From Mycolicibacterium hippocampi (GTDB taxonomy: Bacteria > Actinomycetota > Actinomycetes > Mycobacteriales > Mycobacteriaceae): a DNA stretch of 64,000 nt. Made by a program: the position numbers and the translations under genes. Where the stretch lies: positions 5,208,001 to 5,272,000 of the forward strand of contig NZ_BLLB01000002.1 in assembly GCF_010723735.1 (NCBI RefSeq), written 5' to 3'. Of the stretch, positions 45,641-54,319 are shown in pieces. Numbering within the stretch: the stretch's first letter is position 1; each line of letters starts with the position of its first letter. Under the pieces are notes generated by a model. The model was not told the DNA's origin. It worked only from the letters and a program-made list of their open reading frames with translations, and ran no database searches.

Positions 45641-45720
45641 GTCACCAACGGTGCTCAGGACGCACTGCCATCTCGACACCGGCCGCTGCCAGGTACTGCC
45701 AACCGCAGGTCAGCACCCCT

Positions 45721-45783
45721 CGCCGGAACGGTATTCCAGCAGGAAAAGTTCGAGTTCGCGCCTGTTGGAATACCGTTCCGGCG
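45721..45783 (-). terminator. large 23-bp stem hairpin after the 45784 gene
   Basis: Arms at 45721-45743 and 45761-45783 are complementary at 22 of 23 positions around a 17-base loop. The structure begins directly at the stop codon of the upstream membrane-protein gene. It can act as a strong terminator, or as an mRNA 3'-end stabiliser. The arm contains the near-palindrome GGAACGGTATTCC. Confidence 0.6.
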
Positions 45784-47133
45784 CTAGTGGATGGAGGCGA
45801 GGGTGCTGCGCAGATCGGTGGCGATCACCCGAGCCGCCGCGTTCTGCCAGTTGTGCAGGGAGCGTTGCGGCACCTCGGCCACCAGCCAGTGCCAGGCCTG
45901 GCGGGCGACGGGATCGAGTCCGGCGGCGGTCGCGTTCTGGGCGTAGGCACGCACCCCGGCGACGTACGGGAAGTACAGCGAGTTGTAGTGGCGCCACTGC
46001 TCGGTTGTGCCGAAGTCCGCGCCGTCGCGGGGCTTGAGTCCGGCGATCCGTTCGGCCAGCAACGCCCGCAGTTCGTTGGCCCGCTCCAGCGGCTGGTCCG
46101 GGGCGCCGCGGGCGGCCAGTCGCTCGCCGATGGCGGGCAGTGCGGTCAGCGGGCTGGCGACCAGCTTCGACAGATCGCCGTAGTGCCCGAGGGCGCGGCG
46201 GGTGACGCGGACGAACGTGTCCTCGTCCATGTCCTGCAGCGGGTTGGCCGACCGCAACGGCAGCGCCGACTCGGTGCTGCGCAGCGCGGCACGGTCCGCC
46301 CGTAGCGCCGGTGACCGGGAGAAAGCCAGCCGGTCCAGCAGTCCCGCAAACGGGTCGGCCAGCACGTTGATGGCGATCGCGACCGCCAAACTGCTGAACA
46401 GCAGCACGGCCAGGGTGGTGTTCGGCCCCGTGACGGCCAGCCCTATCAGCAACTGACCGCCGAACAGCACCGCCACCACCACCGTGCCGACGAACGACCG
46501 CAGCATGTCGTCACGTAGCGCGTGACCTTCGTCGAACGCGTCCGAAATGGCCACCGCGACACCGAGGAGCGCGACGTCGCAGCCGATCGACGCCAAGGCC
46601 AGCCAGCTGGGGAGGAGGCCCAGCGGGATCACCAGGATCGCGTTGCCGAGCACGAAGAACAACGTGGCCACCACGGCGAAGCCGACCACCGGCCCCGGCT
46701 GGGTGCGGCGCCGCACCGCGTGGATCATCGCGGCAAGCGACGGCACCGACACCGCGCCGAACATCACCCAGTGCCCCAGGCGCAGCGGACCGCCGACATC
46801 ACCGGCCATCGCCGCACCGGCGAAGGCGACCGCGGCCACGGCGCCCACCAACGCGGCGCCGCCCGCGCGGCTGCTCCAGGCGTCGCGTGGCCGCGACAGC
46901 TCCAGCAGCACCGCGAACCAGGCGATGCCCGGCACCGCGACCAGATAGATCTCCATCTGGCCCAGCACCGCCGAGCCGCTGACCACCCGGACCGCATCCA
47001 GCGCGACCACCAGCGCGAAGCTCGTCAACCCGACGGCAGCCAGCACCAGCACGAGCTTGCGCGGGTCCCGGCTCAGCAGGTACAGCCCCAGCCACCAGCT
47101 CAGCGCGAAGACGGTTGCGGACAGGGCTGCCAC
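45784..47133 (-). CDS. polytopic membrane protein with soluble C-terminal domain
   Basis: 449-aa protein, not recognised as a known family. About eight hydrophobic helices fill residues 1-250, similar in layout to 7TM sensor modules. A soluble region of about 200 residues follows, rich in Ala, Leu and Arg, with a VTRRALGHYGDLSKLVASPL motif. It has no kinase or cyclase motif, so a sensor label would be speculative. I chose the GTG at 47133 because GAGGAG lies 6 bases upstream; it also avoids overlap with uppS, which ends 10 bases before. It is co-directional with uppS. Confidence 0.75.
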   Translation of the reverse strand: MAALSATVFALSWWLGLYLLSRDPRKLVLVLAAVGLTSFALVVALDAVRVVSGSAVLGQMEIYLVAVPGIAWFAVLLELSRPRDAWSSRAGGAALVGAVAAVAFAGAAMAGDVGGPLRLGHWVMFGAVSVPSLAAMIHAVRRRTQPGPVVGFAVVATLFFVLGNAILVIPLGLLPSWLALASIGCDVALLGVAVAISDAFDEGHALRDDMLRSFVGTVVVAVLFGGQLLIGLAVTGPNTTLAVLLFSSLAVAIAINVLADPFAGLLDRLAFSRSPALRADRAALRSTESALPLRSANPLQDMDEDTFVRVTRRALGHYGDLSKLVASPLTALPAIGERLAARGAPDQPLERANELRALLAERIAGLKPRDGADFGTTEQWRHYNSLYFPYVAGVRAYAQNATAAGLDPVARQAWHWLVAEVPQRSLHNWQNAAARVIATDLRSTLASIH

Positions 47134-47143
47134 GGCTGACTCC

Positions 47144-47938
47144 TCAACGTCCGTAGCGTCGGTGCCTGGCGCTGTAGTCGCGCAGGGCACGCAGGAAGTC
47201 GACGCGACGGAACTCCGGCCAGTACGCCTCGGTGAACCACATCTCCGAGTACGCGCTCTGCCAGAGCAGAAAGCCCGACAGCCGTTGCTCCCCCGACGTC
47301 CGGATCACCAGGTCGGGGTCGGGCTGCCCGGAGGTGTACAGGTTCTCCGAGATCGCCTCGGCGGTGACGGCCTCGATCAGTTGGTCGCCGGTGGCTCCGT
47401 TGGCCAGTTCCTTGCCCAACAGCGCCCGCACGGCATCGACGATCTCCTGCCGTCCGCCGTATCCGACGGCGACGTTGACGTGAAACGACGCCGCAGGCGC
47501 CTTGTCCGTCGACAGCACAGCCTCGCGCAGCCGGCGCGCCGGCTCCTCGCCGAGCAGTTCGAGGTCCCCGACGGTGCGCACGCTCCACTGGTTGGCCGGC
47601 GCGCAGATCTCCTCGACGACCTCGGTGATGATGTCGATCAGCGACGCCAGCTCGTCGGCGTCGCGTTGCAGATTCTCGGTCGAGAGCAGGTACACGGTCG
47701 CCATCTCGATGCCGGCTTCCTGGCACCAGCGCAGCATCTCGGCGATCTTGTGCGCGCCCATGCGGTAGCCGTAGCTGACGTCGTCGTGTCCGAGTTCTCG
47801 GGCCCAGCGCCGGTTGCCGTCACACAGCACCGCGATGTGGCGGGGCAGCTCCGAGCGTGCCGGCGCCAGCTCCTGGCGCAGCCGCAGCTCGTAGAGCCGG
47901 TACATCGGCTCCTTGAGTCGCCGCGGAATGAGTTCCAC
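47144..47938 (-). CDS. short-chain Z-isoprenyl diphosphate synthase (Rv1086-like)
   Basis: 264-aa cis-prenyltransferase. It has HIAVLCDGNRRWA with catalytic D40, and RTSGEQRLSGFLLWQS, matching closely (from memory) the M. tuberculosis omega,E,Z-farnesyl diphosphate synthase that makes the precursor of decaprenyl phosphate. I chose the GTG at 47938 (VELIPRRLKEP), giving the family-typical start. It diverges from hlyIII, exactly as Rv1086/Rv1085c do. Confidence 0.94.
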   Translation of the reverse strand: MELIPRRLKEPMYRLYELRLRQELAPARSELPRHIAVLCDGNRRWARELGHDDVSYGYRMGAHKIAEMLRWCQEAGIEMATVYLLSTENLQRDADELASLIDIITEVVEEICAPANQWSVRTVGDLELLGEEPARRLREAVLSTDKAPAASFHVNVAVGYGGRQEIVDAVRALLGKELANGATGDQLIEAVTAEAISENLYTSGQPDPDLVIRTSGEQRLSGFLLWQSAYSEMWFTEAYWPEFRRVDFLRALRDYSARHRRYGR

Positions 47939-47993
47939 GATGGTCCAGACTACTGTGGCGCGGGGAAGTCCCGAGCAAGTCAGCGGAGGTGAC

Positions 47994-48740
47994 ATGGCCT
48001 CGTCCACTGAACCCGTCGATACCACCGAGTCCGACCGCCGGGGTGCGCCCCACGAAGCGGAGGACTTTCCCGAAGCCGTCGCCGACGGTGTCGCCCAGTT
48101 CCTGGGCAAGCCGCGGGCGCGGGGCTGGATCCACGTGTACTCGGCGGTCATCGCGGTCATCGGCGGCGCGACGCTGGTGGCGGTGTCCTGGTCGATGGAA
48201 TCGACCCGCGCCGGGATCGCCACCCTGATCTACACGCTGACCATCGTCGCGATGTTCGCCGTCAGCGGCACCTACCACCGGGTGAACTGGAAGTCGGCCA
48301 CCGCACGCAAGTGGATGAAGCGCGCCGATCACTCGATGATCTTCCTGTTCATCGCGGGAAGCTACACACCGTTCGCGCTGCTCGCCCTGCCCGAGCACAG
48401 CGGCATGACGCTGTTCTGGATCGTCTGGAGTGGCGCGTTGGCCGGCGTCGCACTGAAAATGCTGTGGCCGTCGGCGCCACGATGGCTCGGCGTGCCGCTC
48501 TACATCCTGCTCGGCTGGGTGGCGGCGTGGTTCATCGGTCCGATCGCCGACGGCGCGGGCACCGCCGCGGTGGTGCTGCTGATCGTCGGCGGTGCGCTCT
48601 ACAGCATCGGCGGGGTGCTGTACGCGCTGAAGTGGCCGAACCCGTGGCCGACGACGTTCGGCCACCACGAGTTCTTCCACGCCTGCACGGCCGTCGCGGC
48701 CATCTGCCACTACATCGCGATGTGGTTCGCCGTCTTCTAG
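47994..48740 (+). CDS. hemolysin III family (PAQR-like) membrane protein
   Basis: 248-aa seven-helix protein of the HlyIII/PAQR family. The conserved residues are SGTYHR in helix 2 and the HHEFFHACT histidines near the end, the zinc-like site of the family, together with DHSMIFLFIAGSYTP. A GGAGGT ribosome site is 3-4 bases before the ATG at 47994, which decides the start over longer frames. Despite the name, haemolysis is not an established function in mycobacteria. Confidence 0.92.
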   Translation: MASSTEPVDTTESDRRGAPHEAEDFPEAVADGVAQFLGKPRARGWIHVYSAVIAVIGGATLVAVSWSMESTRAGIATLIYTLTIVAMFAVSGTYHRVNWKSATARKWMKRADHSMIFLFIAGSYTPFALLALPEHSGMTLFWIVWSGALAGVALKMLWPSAPRWLGVPLYILLGWVAAWFIGPIADGAGTAAVVLLIVGGALYSIGGVLYALKWPNPWPTTFGHHEFFHACTAVAAICHYIAMWFAVF

Positions 48741-48751
48741 TACTGCGTCGG

Positions 48752-49126
48752 CTACAGCTGGGTGATGTTCTCCGGGCCCCAGTAGGCCTTCATCGCCGAG
48801 ATCTTGCCCTCGTCGTCGAACGACATCGTGCTGATGATCTCGATGCTCATCTTGCCGCCCTCTCCGAGGTCGACGACGAGCCGCCAGAAGTACGCCGCCT
48901 CGTGCCCGAGCGCACGCAGCGTGACGATCTCGCCACGGCTCTTGACCGTCTCGATGTTGCCGTAGAACCCGCGGATGGCAGTCCTGCCGATGTGCACGTC
49001 GCTGCCGACGGGATCCTCGACGGTGGCGTCGTCGGCGTAGAGCGCGACGACGTCGTCGGCGCGGCCTTCTCCGACGAGCTCGAGATAGCGGTGAACGGTT
49101 TGGGTGATGTGCTCGGCACTCGGCAT
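48752..49126 (-). CDS. ketosteroid-isomerase-like (SnoaL/NTF2 fold) protein
   Basis: 124-aa protein that aligns without gaps, from memory, to Comamonas delta5-3-ketosteroid isomerase through the whole N-terminal half (YADDATVEDPVGS versus FADDATVEDPVGS). The general acid Tyr14 and base Asp38 are conserved, but the third catalytic residue, Asp99, is Ser99 here. It may isomerise steroid delta5 double bonds or bind steroids non-catalytically. It follows the DUF255 gene by 10 bases and so belongs to the mca-DUF255 operon, an unexpected partner. Confidence 0.82.
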   Translation of the reverse strand: MPSAEHITQTVHRYLELVGEGRADDVVALYADDATVEDPVGSDVHIGRTAIRGFYGNIETVKSRGEIVTLRALGHEAAYFWRLVVDLGEGGKMSIEIISTMSFDDEGKISAMKAYWGPENITQL

Positions 49127-49136
49127 GGCCGCGAGG

Positions 49137-51149
49137 CTACACGGGGCTCCCCAGCGCGGCAGCCAGATCCGCGACGGTGGTGACGGGCAGGTCGCACACC
49201 TGGCCGCGGCACACGTACGCCGCGTCGGCGCCGCCCACTCGCGGCCGGCCGATCAGCAACTCCGAGGAGTCGGCCGCCCCGCCGATCACCACGGCGCCGC
49301 CCGGCGCCAACCGGCGGGCGGCGGCGAGCAGCTCGGAGTCCGCCCGATCACAGGCGACCGCGATCTGGATCGGGCCCCGCACTGCGGCCTCGGCGACGGT
49401 CAGCCAATGACCACCCGCGCGGGGCGCCCGGGTGAGCAGCATCGACGCCCTGGACAGCGTGGCGGCGGCGGCACGCGCGTAGCGCTCGGCGCGGTCCGCG
49501 GACACCAGATGTGCTGCCAGCTGCAGAGCTTCGGTGATCAGCGACGCACCGGACGGGGTCGCGCCGTCCAGCGGGTCCGACGGTCGCAGCATCAGTTGCT
49601 CGGCGTCGTCGGCGACGTCATACCAGCGGCCCTGATCATCCGGATCGGCGAAATGGTCGAGTGCCAGGTCGAGCAGCACCACGGCCTCGTCCAGCCAGAC
49701 CTGTTGCCCTGTGGCCTGATGCAGCGTCAGCAACCCGGTGGCCAACGCGGCATGGTCCTCGAGAACGGCGACGCTGTCGCCGACCACTCCGGCGAGGCTG
49801 GACCGGCGCAGCCGGCCCTCGACCAGGTGCAGATCGATGATGCGCTGTGCGCATTCCATTGCCGCGCTGAGGTATTCGCTACGACCCAACCCGGCGCCGG
49901 CCTCTGCGAGGGCTGTCACCGCCAGCCCGTTCCAGGCGGTGACGACCTTGTCGTCGCGCGCTGGCTGCGGTCGCAGGGAACGCGCCACCAGCAGGGCGGT
50001 GCGAACGTTGTCCAAGCGCTCGGCGTCGTCGGGATCGGCGCGCAACTGCAGCACCGAAGCGCCCTGCTCGAATGTCCCGCCGTCGGTGACACCAAAAACC
50101 TCTGCCGCCCAACGTCCGTCGTCGGGACCGAGGATCTCGAGCAGCTGTCCGGGAGTCCAGACGTAGGTCAGTCCCTCTTCGCCGGCGGCGTCGGCGTCCA
50201 GCGAGGACACGAACATCCCGTCACTGCTCAGCTCATCGATCAGAAACCGGGCGATGCCGCCGGCGATCCGGTGCGCCAGCGTGTTTCGGGTGAGCCTCGC
50301 CCAGTGCGCGTAGACCCGCAGCAACTGGGCGTTGTCGTAGAGCATCTTCTCGAAGTGCGGAACCACCCACGAAGCATCGACGCTGTAGCGGGCGAATCCA
50401 CCCGCGAGCTGGTCGTAGATGCCGCCGCGGGCCATCGCCTCCCCGGCACGCGCCACCGCGGACAGCGGCGCTGTCGCCCCGGTGCGTTCGTGGTTGCGCA
50501 GCAACGCCTCCAACAGCGCCGACGGCGGAAACTTCGGCGCCGCACCGAATCCGCCGTTCGCGACGTCCTCGTCGGCGAGCACCGTCGCCACCGCGTCGTC
50601 ACACATCGTCGGTTCCAATGGCGGGCCGCCGCCCGGTAGTCCGGAGGACATCGACCGCAGCTCGTCGGCGATCTTGTCCGACGTGTCCTCCACCTCGGCG
50701 CGCCGCGTGCGCCACGTCTCCGACACCGCGGCGAGCAACTGCAGGAAGTTGGGCTTCGGGTAGTAGGTTCCGCAGAAGAACGGCCGCCCGTCCGGGGTCA
50801 GAAAGCAGGTCATCGGCCAGCCGCCCTGCCCGGTCAACGCGACGGTGGCGTTCATGTAGACCGCGTCGAGGTCGGGGCGCTCCTCGCGATCGACCTTGAT
50901 GCAGACGAAGTCCCGGTTGGCGACGGCGGCCACGTCGGCGTCGGCGAACGATTCGTGCGCCATCACGTGACACCAGTGGCACGCGGCGTAACCGATCGAC
51001 AGCAGGATCGGGACATCGCGCTGCGCGGCCAGGGCCAGTGCCTCGGGCCCCCACTCCTGCCAGTGCACCGGGTTGTCGGCGTGCTGGCGGAGGTACGGGC
51101 TCGTCGCCGCGGCGAGCGTGTTTGAGGTGGGGACCTCAGCCGGACTCAC
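49137..51149 (-). CDS. thioredoxin-like DUF255 / YyaL family protein
   Basis: 670-aa protein. The N-terminal thioredoxin-fold DUF255 domain (about 10-175) has a CHWC redox motif at 57-60 in ACHWCHVMAHESF. A six-hairpin glycosidase-like (alpha/alpha)6 domain (about 200-580) contains GGIYDQLAGGFARYSVD. The real substrate of this family is unknown; N-acetylglucosamine epimerase-like folds are related. I chose the GTG at 51149, which overlaps the end of the upstream gene by 14 bases. It is syntenic with Rv1084. Confidence 0.9.
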   Translation of the reverse strand: MSPAEVPTSNTLAAATSPYLRQHADNPVHWQEWGPEALALAAQRDVPILLSIGYAACHWCHVMAHESFADADVAAVANRDFVCIKVDREERPDLDAVYMNATVALTGQGGWPMTCFLTPDGRPFFCGTYYPKPNFLQLLAAVSETWRTRRAEVEDTSDKIADELRSMSSGLPGGGPPLEPTMCDDAVATVLADEDVANGGFGAAPKFPPSALLEALLRNHERTGATAPLSAVARAGEAMARGGIYDQLAGGFARYSVDASWVVPHFEKMLYDNAQLLRVYAHWARLTRNTLAHRIAGGIARFLIDELSSDGMFVSSLDADAAGEEGLTYVWTPGQLLEILGPDDGRWAAEVFGVTDGGTFEQGASVLQLRADPDDAERLDNVRTALLVARSLRPQPARDDKVVTAWNGLAVTALAEAGAGLGRSEYLSAAMECAQRIIDLHLVEGRLRRSSLAGVVGDSVAVLEDHAALATGLLTLHQATGQQVWLDEAVVLLDLALDHFADPDDQGRWYDVADDAEQLMLRPSDPLDGATPSGASLITEALQLAAHLVSADRAERYARAAAATLSRASMLLTRAPRAGGHWLTVAEAAVRGPIQIAVACDRADSELLAAARRLAPGGAVVIGGAADSSELLIGRPRVGGADAAYVCRGQVCDLPVTTVADLAAALGSPV

Positions 51150-51450
51150 GTTTCGTCCCGTCGGCCGGGTTGTCGGTGGCCAGGTCGGGATCGGCGGACC
51201 CGGCGCCGGCGGCCGGGCCCACACCGGCCGGGTCGGCGCCTTCCGCCGGTTCGGTGTCGAAGGACTCCGGCACCCGCTTGAGGTGCCGGTTCATCGACCA
51301 CACCAGCACGAACACCCCGATCAGCAAGAAGATCACGATGATGAAGCCGAGCGGGCTGGCCTTGCCGAAGTCGGGCCCGGTCTGGCGCGGTTCGTCCTGC
51401 GCCAGCACCACCGACATCAGGTTCAGGCCGAACGTCGTCGTCGTGTTCAC
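51136..51450 (-). CDS. small single-pass membrane protein (Rv1083-like)
   Basis: 104-aa protein with one transmembrane helix (GFIIVIFLLIGVFVLVWSM, about 35-53), the basic RHLKRVPESF segment, then an acidic Pro/Ala/Asp-rich cytoplasmic tail. The GTG at 51450 overlaps the mca stop (GTGA), and its own stop overlaps the DUF255 start. It is conserved between mca and the DUF255 gene in mycobacteria; no function is known. Confidence 0.85.
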   Translation of the reverse strand: MNTTTTFGLNLMSVVLAQDEPRQTGPDFGKASPLGFIIVIFLLIGVFVLVWSMNRHLKRVPESFDTEPAEGADPAGVGPAAGAGSADPDLATDNPADGTKRESG

Positions 51451-52319
51451 TCGCGTCCCTCGATTCCGGCGAACAGGTCGGTCTCGGGCAGGCGCACCGG
51501 CACCCGCGATCGAGCCAACTCGAACTCCTCTGTCGGCCAGAGCCGTTGCTGCCATTCCATCGGCGTGGTGAAGAAGAAACTCTTCGGATCGATCTGGGTG
51601 GCGTGCGCGAGCAGGGCGTCGTCGCGCTGAGCGAAGTACTTCGCGCACTCCACTCGGGTGGTCACCCGTTTGCCCAGCAGGTCGTCGTCGGGATCCCACT
51701 TCTCCAGCCACTTGGCGAACGGCCCGTCCTGTCCGTGCCTGGCGAACTCGTCCTGCAGCACCTGCATCCGCTGCCGCAGGAACCCGTGGTTGTAGTACAG
51801 CTTCAGCGCGCTCCACGGCTCGCCCGCGCCGGGGTACAGACGGTGATCAGCGGCTGCCTCGTACGCCGCGACCGACACCTGGTGGCAGCGGATGTGGTCG
51901 GGGTGCGGGTACCCGCCGTTCTCGTCGTAGGTGGTCATCACGTGCGGCTTGAACTCCCGGATCACCCGGACCAGGGCCTCGGTGGGCGCCTCCAGCGGCT
52001 CCAGTGCGAAACACCCGTCCGGCAGCGGCGGCAGCGGGTCGCCCTCGGGCAGCCCGGAGTCGACGAAGCCCAGCCAGTGGTGCTCCACGCCGAGGATCTC
52101 CGCAGCTCTGGCCATCTCGTCGCGACGGATCTCCGGCATCCGCCCGTGCACGTCGGGCAGGTCCATCGCCGGGTTGAGGATGTCGCCGCGCTCCCCGCCT
52201 GTGAGGGTCACCACCATGACGCGCACGCCCTCGTCGGCGTAGCGCGCCATCGTCGCGGCACCCTTGCTGGACTCGTCGTCCGGGTGCGCGTGTACGGCCA
52301 TCAACCGCAGTTCGCTCAA
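51447..52319 (-). CDS. mca: mycothiol S-conjugate amidase
   Basis: 290-aa zinc amidase that cleaves mycothiol-toxin conjugates to a mercapturate and GlcN-Ins, a detoxification step specific to actinobacteria. Zinc-ligand motifs are HAHPDDE near residue 10 and HPDHIRCHQ near 140. The TTG at 52319 is preceded by AGAGGGAA and gives LSELRLMAVHAHPDD, the family-typical start; the ATG at 52301 is an alternative. It heads the mca, Rv1083-like, DUF255, KSI-like operon. Confidence 0.95.
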   Translation of the reverse strand: MSELRLMAVHAHPDDESSKGAATMARYADEGVRVMVVTLTGGERGDILNPAMDLPDVHGRMPEIRRDEMARAAEILGVEHHWLGFVDSGLPEGDPLPPLPDGCFALEPLEAPTEALVRVIREFKPHVMTTYDENGGYPHPDHIRCHQVSVAAYEAAADHRLYPGAGEPWSALKLYYNHGFLRQRMQVLQDEFARHGQDGPFAKWLEKWDPDDDLLGKRVTTRVECAKYFAQRDDALLAHATQIDPKSFFFTTPMEWQQRLWPTEEFELARSRVPVRLPETDLFAGIEGRE

Positions 52320-52385
52320 CCTGTTCCCTCTTACGTGCTCACCTGCATGGACAGTCACCGAAAGTCCAACACCACTGACTGGCTC

Positions 52386-52391
52386 TATAGT
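52386..52391 (+). promoter_or_regulatory. -10 promoter element before DUF4307 gene
   Basis: TATAGT fits the TANNNT -10 consensus and lies 33 bases before the ATG at 52425, in the 105-bp gap between divergent mca and DUF4307 genes. No convincing -35 hexamer is seen. Confidence 0.4.
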
Positions 52392-52424
52392 TCCAGTCCT
52401 AGTACACCCATCTGACCGACGGGC

Positions 52425-52859
52425 ATGCAAAACGAGATGATCGAGCGTCCCGCCGCCCGTTACGGCCGGCAGCAGCTGTCACGGCGCACCCGCCGTTGGA
52501 TCGCCGTCGGATTGACCGCGCTGGTGCTGGTAGCGGGCGTGGCGATCGCTGCGGTGGCCTTTTTCCGGTTCGGCGCCGGGGACGTGAAGGGCGAACTGGG
52601 CGGCTACCGAATCATCGACGACAGAACAGTCGAAGTGACCGTCAGCGTCACCCGAGACGATCCGTCACAACAAGTGGTGTGCATCGTGCGGGCCCGGTCG
52701 TACGACGGCAACGAGATCGGCAGGCGTGAACTGCTCGTCGCGCCGTCGACCGCAGAAACCGTGCAGGTCAGGACCACTGTCACGACGAGCGCCCCAGCCG
52801 TCGTCGGCGAGGTGTACGGCTGCGGATCCGACGTGCCGTCGTACCTGGTGGGCGACTGA
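52425..52859 (+). CDS. DUF4307 membrane protein (Rv1081c-like)
   Basis: 144-aa bitopic protein. A basic N-terminus (SRRTRRW) is followed by one transmembrane helix (about 27-47) and an extracytoplasmic beta-rich DUF4307 domain with FRFGAGDVKGELGGYRIID and a terminal YGCGSDVPSYLV motif. An ATG at 52437 is an alternative start. It diverges from mca as in M. tuberculosis. The function is unknown. Confidence 0.85.
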   Translation: MQNEMIERPAARYGRQQLSRRTRRWIAVGLTALVLVAGVAIAAVAFFRFGAGDVKGELGGYRIIDDRTVEVTVSVTRDDPSQQVVCIVRARSYDGNEIGRRELLVAPSTAETVQVRTTVTTSAPAVVGEVYGCGSDVPSYLVGD

Positions 52860-52955
52860 CGCTCGGCCGCCCGGCTAACGCGCAGCAGCGAAAACATGAA
52901 AACCGGGTATCCCCCCGGTGCTATCATGGACCGATACACGGTTCCTGCTGGGGCC

Positions 52956-53011
52956 GTGTATTGCTGCATTTTGGGTGGGCAGATTGAGTGTCCGCGCCGG
53001 CGGCAATACAC
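52956..53011 (+). promoter_or_regulatory. hairpin in the greA 5' leader
   Basis: Arms GTGTATTGCTGC (52956-52967) and GCGGCAATACAC (53000-53011) form a 12-bp stem with one wobble and a 32-base loop that can fold further (GGGCA with TGTCC). The structure lies 78 bases before the greA ATG, in a 230-bp gap. A TATCAT element at 52922-52927 could be the -10. This would place the hairpin in the mRNA leader. Confidence 0.5.
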
Positions 53012-53089
53012 ACACGACAGCTCCCGGCACCGTGGCAGAACTTCTCAACGCGAAATGCGCGGAAGCAACAACGACAGGAGCGCGACGAC

Positions 53090-53584
53090 ATGACCGACAC
53101 CCAGGTCACCTGGTTGACCGAGGAGGCCTTCGACAGGCTCAAGGCTGAACTCGACCAACTGATCGCCCACCGCCCGGTCATCGCCGCCGAGATCAATGAC
53201 CGCCGCGAAGAGGGCGACCTGCGCGAGAACGGCGGCTATCACGCCGCCCGCGAGGAGCAGGGGCAGCAGGAGGCCCGGATCCGTCAGCTGCAGGAGCTTC
53301 TCAACAGCGCCAAGGTGGGGGAAGCACCCAAGCAGTCCGGGGTGGCGCTGCCGGGCTCGGTCGTCAAGGTCTACTACGACGACGACGAGAGCGACACCGA
53401 GACATTCCTGATCGGCACCCGCCAGGAAGGCGTCACCGACGGCAAGCTCGAGGTGTACTCGCCCAACTCGCCGCTGGGCGGCGCGCTGCTCGACGCGAAG
53501 GTCGGCGAGTCCCGGTCCTACACCGTGCCCAACGGCAACACCGTCAAGGTGACGCTCGTCAGCGCGGAGCCTTACCACTCCTGA
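53090..53584 (+). CDS. greA: transcription elongation factor GreA
   Basis: 164-aa GreA, which restarts backtracked RNA polymerase by stimulating transcript cleavage. The N-terminal coiled coil (about 1-80) carries the tip acidic residues in NDRREEGDLRENGGYHAAREE. The C-terminal FKBP-like domain (about 85-160) has VKVYYDDDESDTE and YSPNSPLGGALL. An ACAGGAG site 9-15 bases upstream supports the ATG at 53090. Confidence 0.96.
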   Translation: MTDTQVTWLTEEAFDRLKAELDQLIAHRPVIAAEINDRREEGDLRENGGYHAAREEQGQQEARIRQLQELLNSAKVGEAPKQSGVALPGSVVKVYYDDDESDTETFLIGTRQEGVTDGKLEVYSPNSPLGGALLDAKVGESRSYTVPNGNTVKVTLVSAEPYHS

Positions 53585-53640
53585 CCGATGCGGGCCGTCG
53601 AGTTCTGAACGCTGGGCGGCGGCGGGTTACTCTCCAGCCC

Positions 53641-54312
53641 ATGGCGCAGATCGCCGAGGACCTGTTCTTGCTGCTGGTGGACAATGCCGACGCGCAACCC
53701 GGGTTGGACAGTCCACGTCGTGACCGCGTCCTGGCGGCGGCGATCCTGCTCGACCTGGCACACGGGTGCCGGATCCGCCCGGCCGTGGACGGCGAACGCG
53801 TGCCCGCGGGACGGCTGGTCGCGTTGGATGCCGCGACCGCGGCCGATCCCGTCACCGAGCCTGCGTTGCGGCTGCTGCAGACGAACCCGCTGAAGCCGGG
53901 GACCGCGATCAAGAAGATCGCGAAGCACTCCCAGTCGCGGCTGGTCGAGCACCTCGAACGGATCGGGCAGATTCGGCGAAACTCTCTGCCGTCCAGAGGT
54001 TTACGCCGTGTGGACACGTTTCCGCTGACGAACCGGGACCGGGTCGGTCCTGCGCGGGCTGCAGTGTTGTCCGCGCTGTTCGATCGCACCGCGCCCGCCC
54101 CGTCGACCGCCGCGATCATCACCGTGCTGCACGCAGTCGACGGCCTCGGCGCACTGCTCAGCCTCAACGACCGCGGCTGGCGGTGGGTGCACGCCCGCGC
54201 CGGCGAGATCGCCGGCGGCAGTTGGGTCGACGAGTCACCGACGGCACTGCCCGAGGTCAACCTCGCGGTCACCGCGTCGGCGGTGCGCCAAGCGCTGGTT
54301 GCGCTTGTCTGA
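53641..54312 (+). CDS. GPP34 (GOLPH3-like) family phosphoprotein
   Basis: 223-aa all-helical protein of the Golgi phosphoprotein 3 (GPP34) family. Its start MAQIAEDLFLLLVD and the LLDLAHGCRI, RIGQIRRN and TPL-type loop segments are typical. Actinobacterial members are multicopy and of unknown role; the eukaryotic relatives bind phosphatidylinositol 4-phosphate. It lies between greA and metB, where M. tuberculosis lacks it. It converges on metB with a 7-base gap. Confidence 0.82.
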   Translation: MAQIAEDLFLLLVDNADAQPGLDSPRRDRVLAAAILLDLAHGCRIRPAVDGERVPAGRLVALDAATAADPVTEPALRLLQTNPLKPGTAIKKIAKHSQSRLVEHLERIGQIRRNSLPSRGLRRVDTFPLTNRDRVGPARAAVLSALFDRTAPAPSTAAIITVLHAVDGLGALLSLNDRGWRWVHARAGEIAGGSWVDESPTALPEVNLAVTASAVRQALVALV

Positions 54313-54319
54313 CCCCGGT

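Noticed and set aside
45721..45783. Inverted repeat considered as insertion-sequence ends
   Set aside because: Only 17 bases separate the arms and no transposase or target duplication is present.
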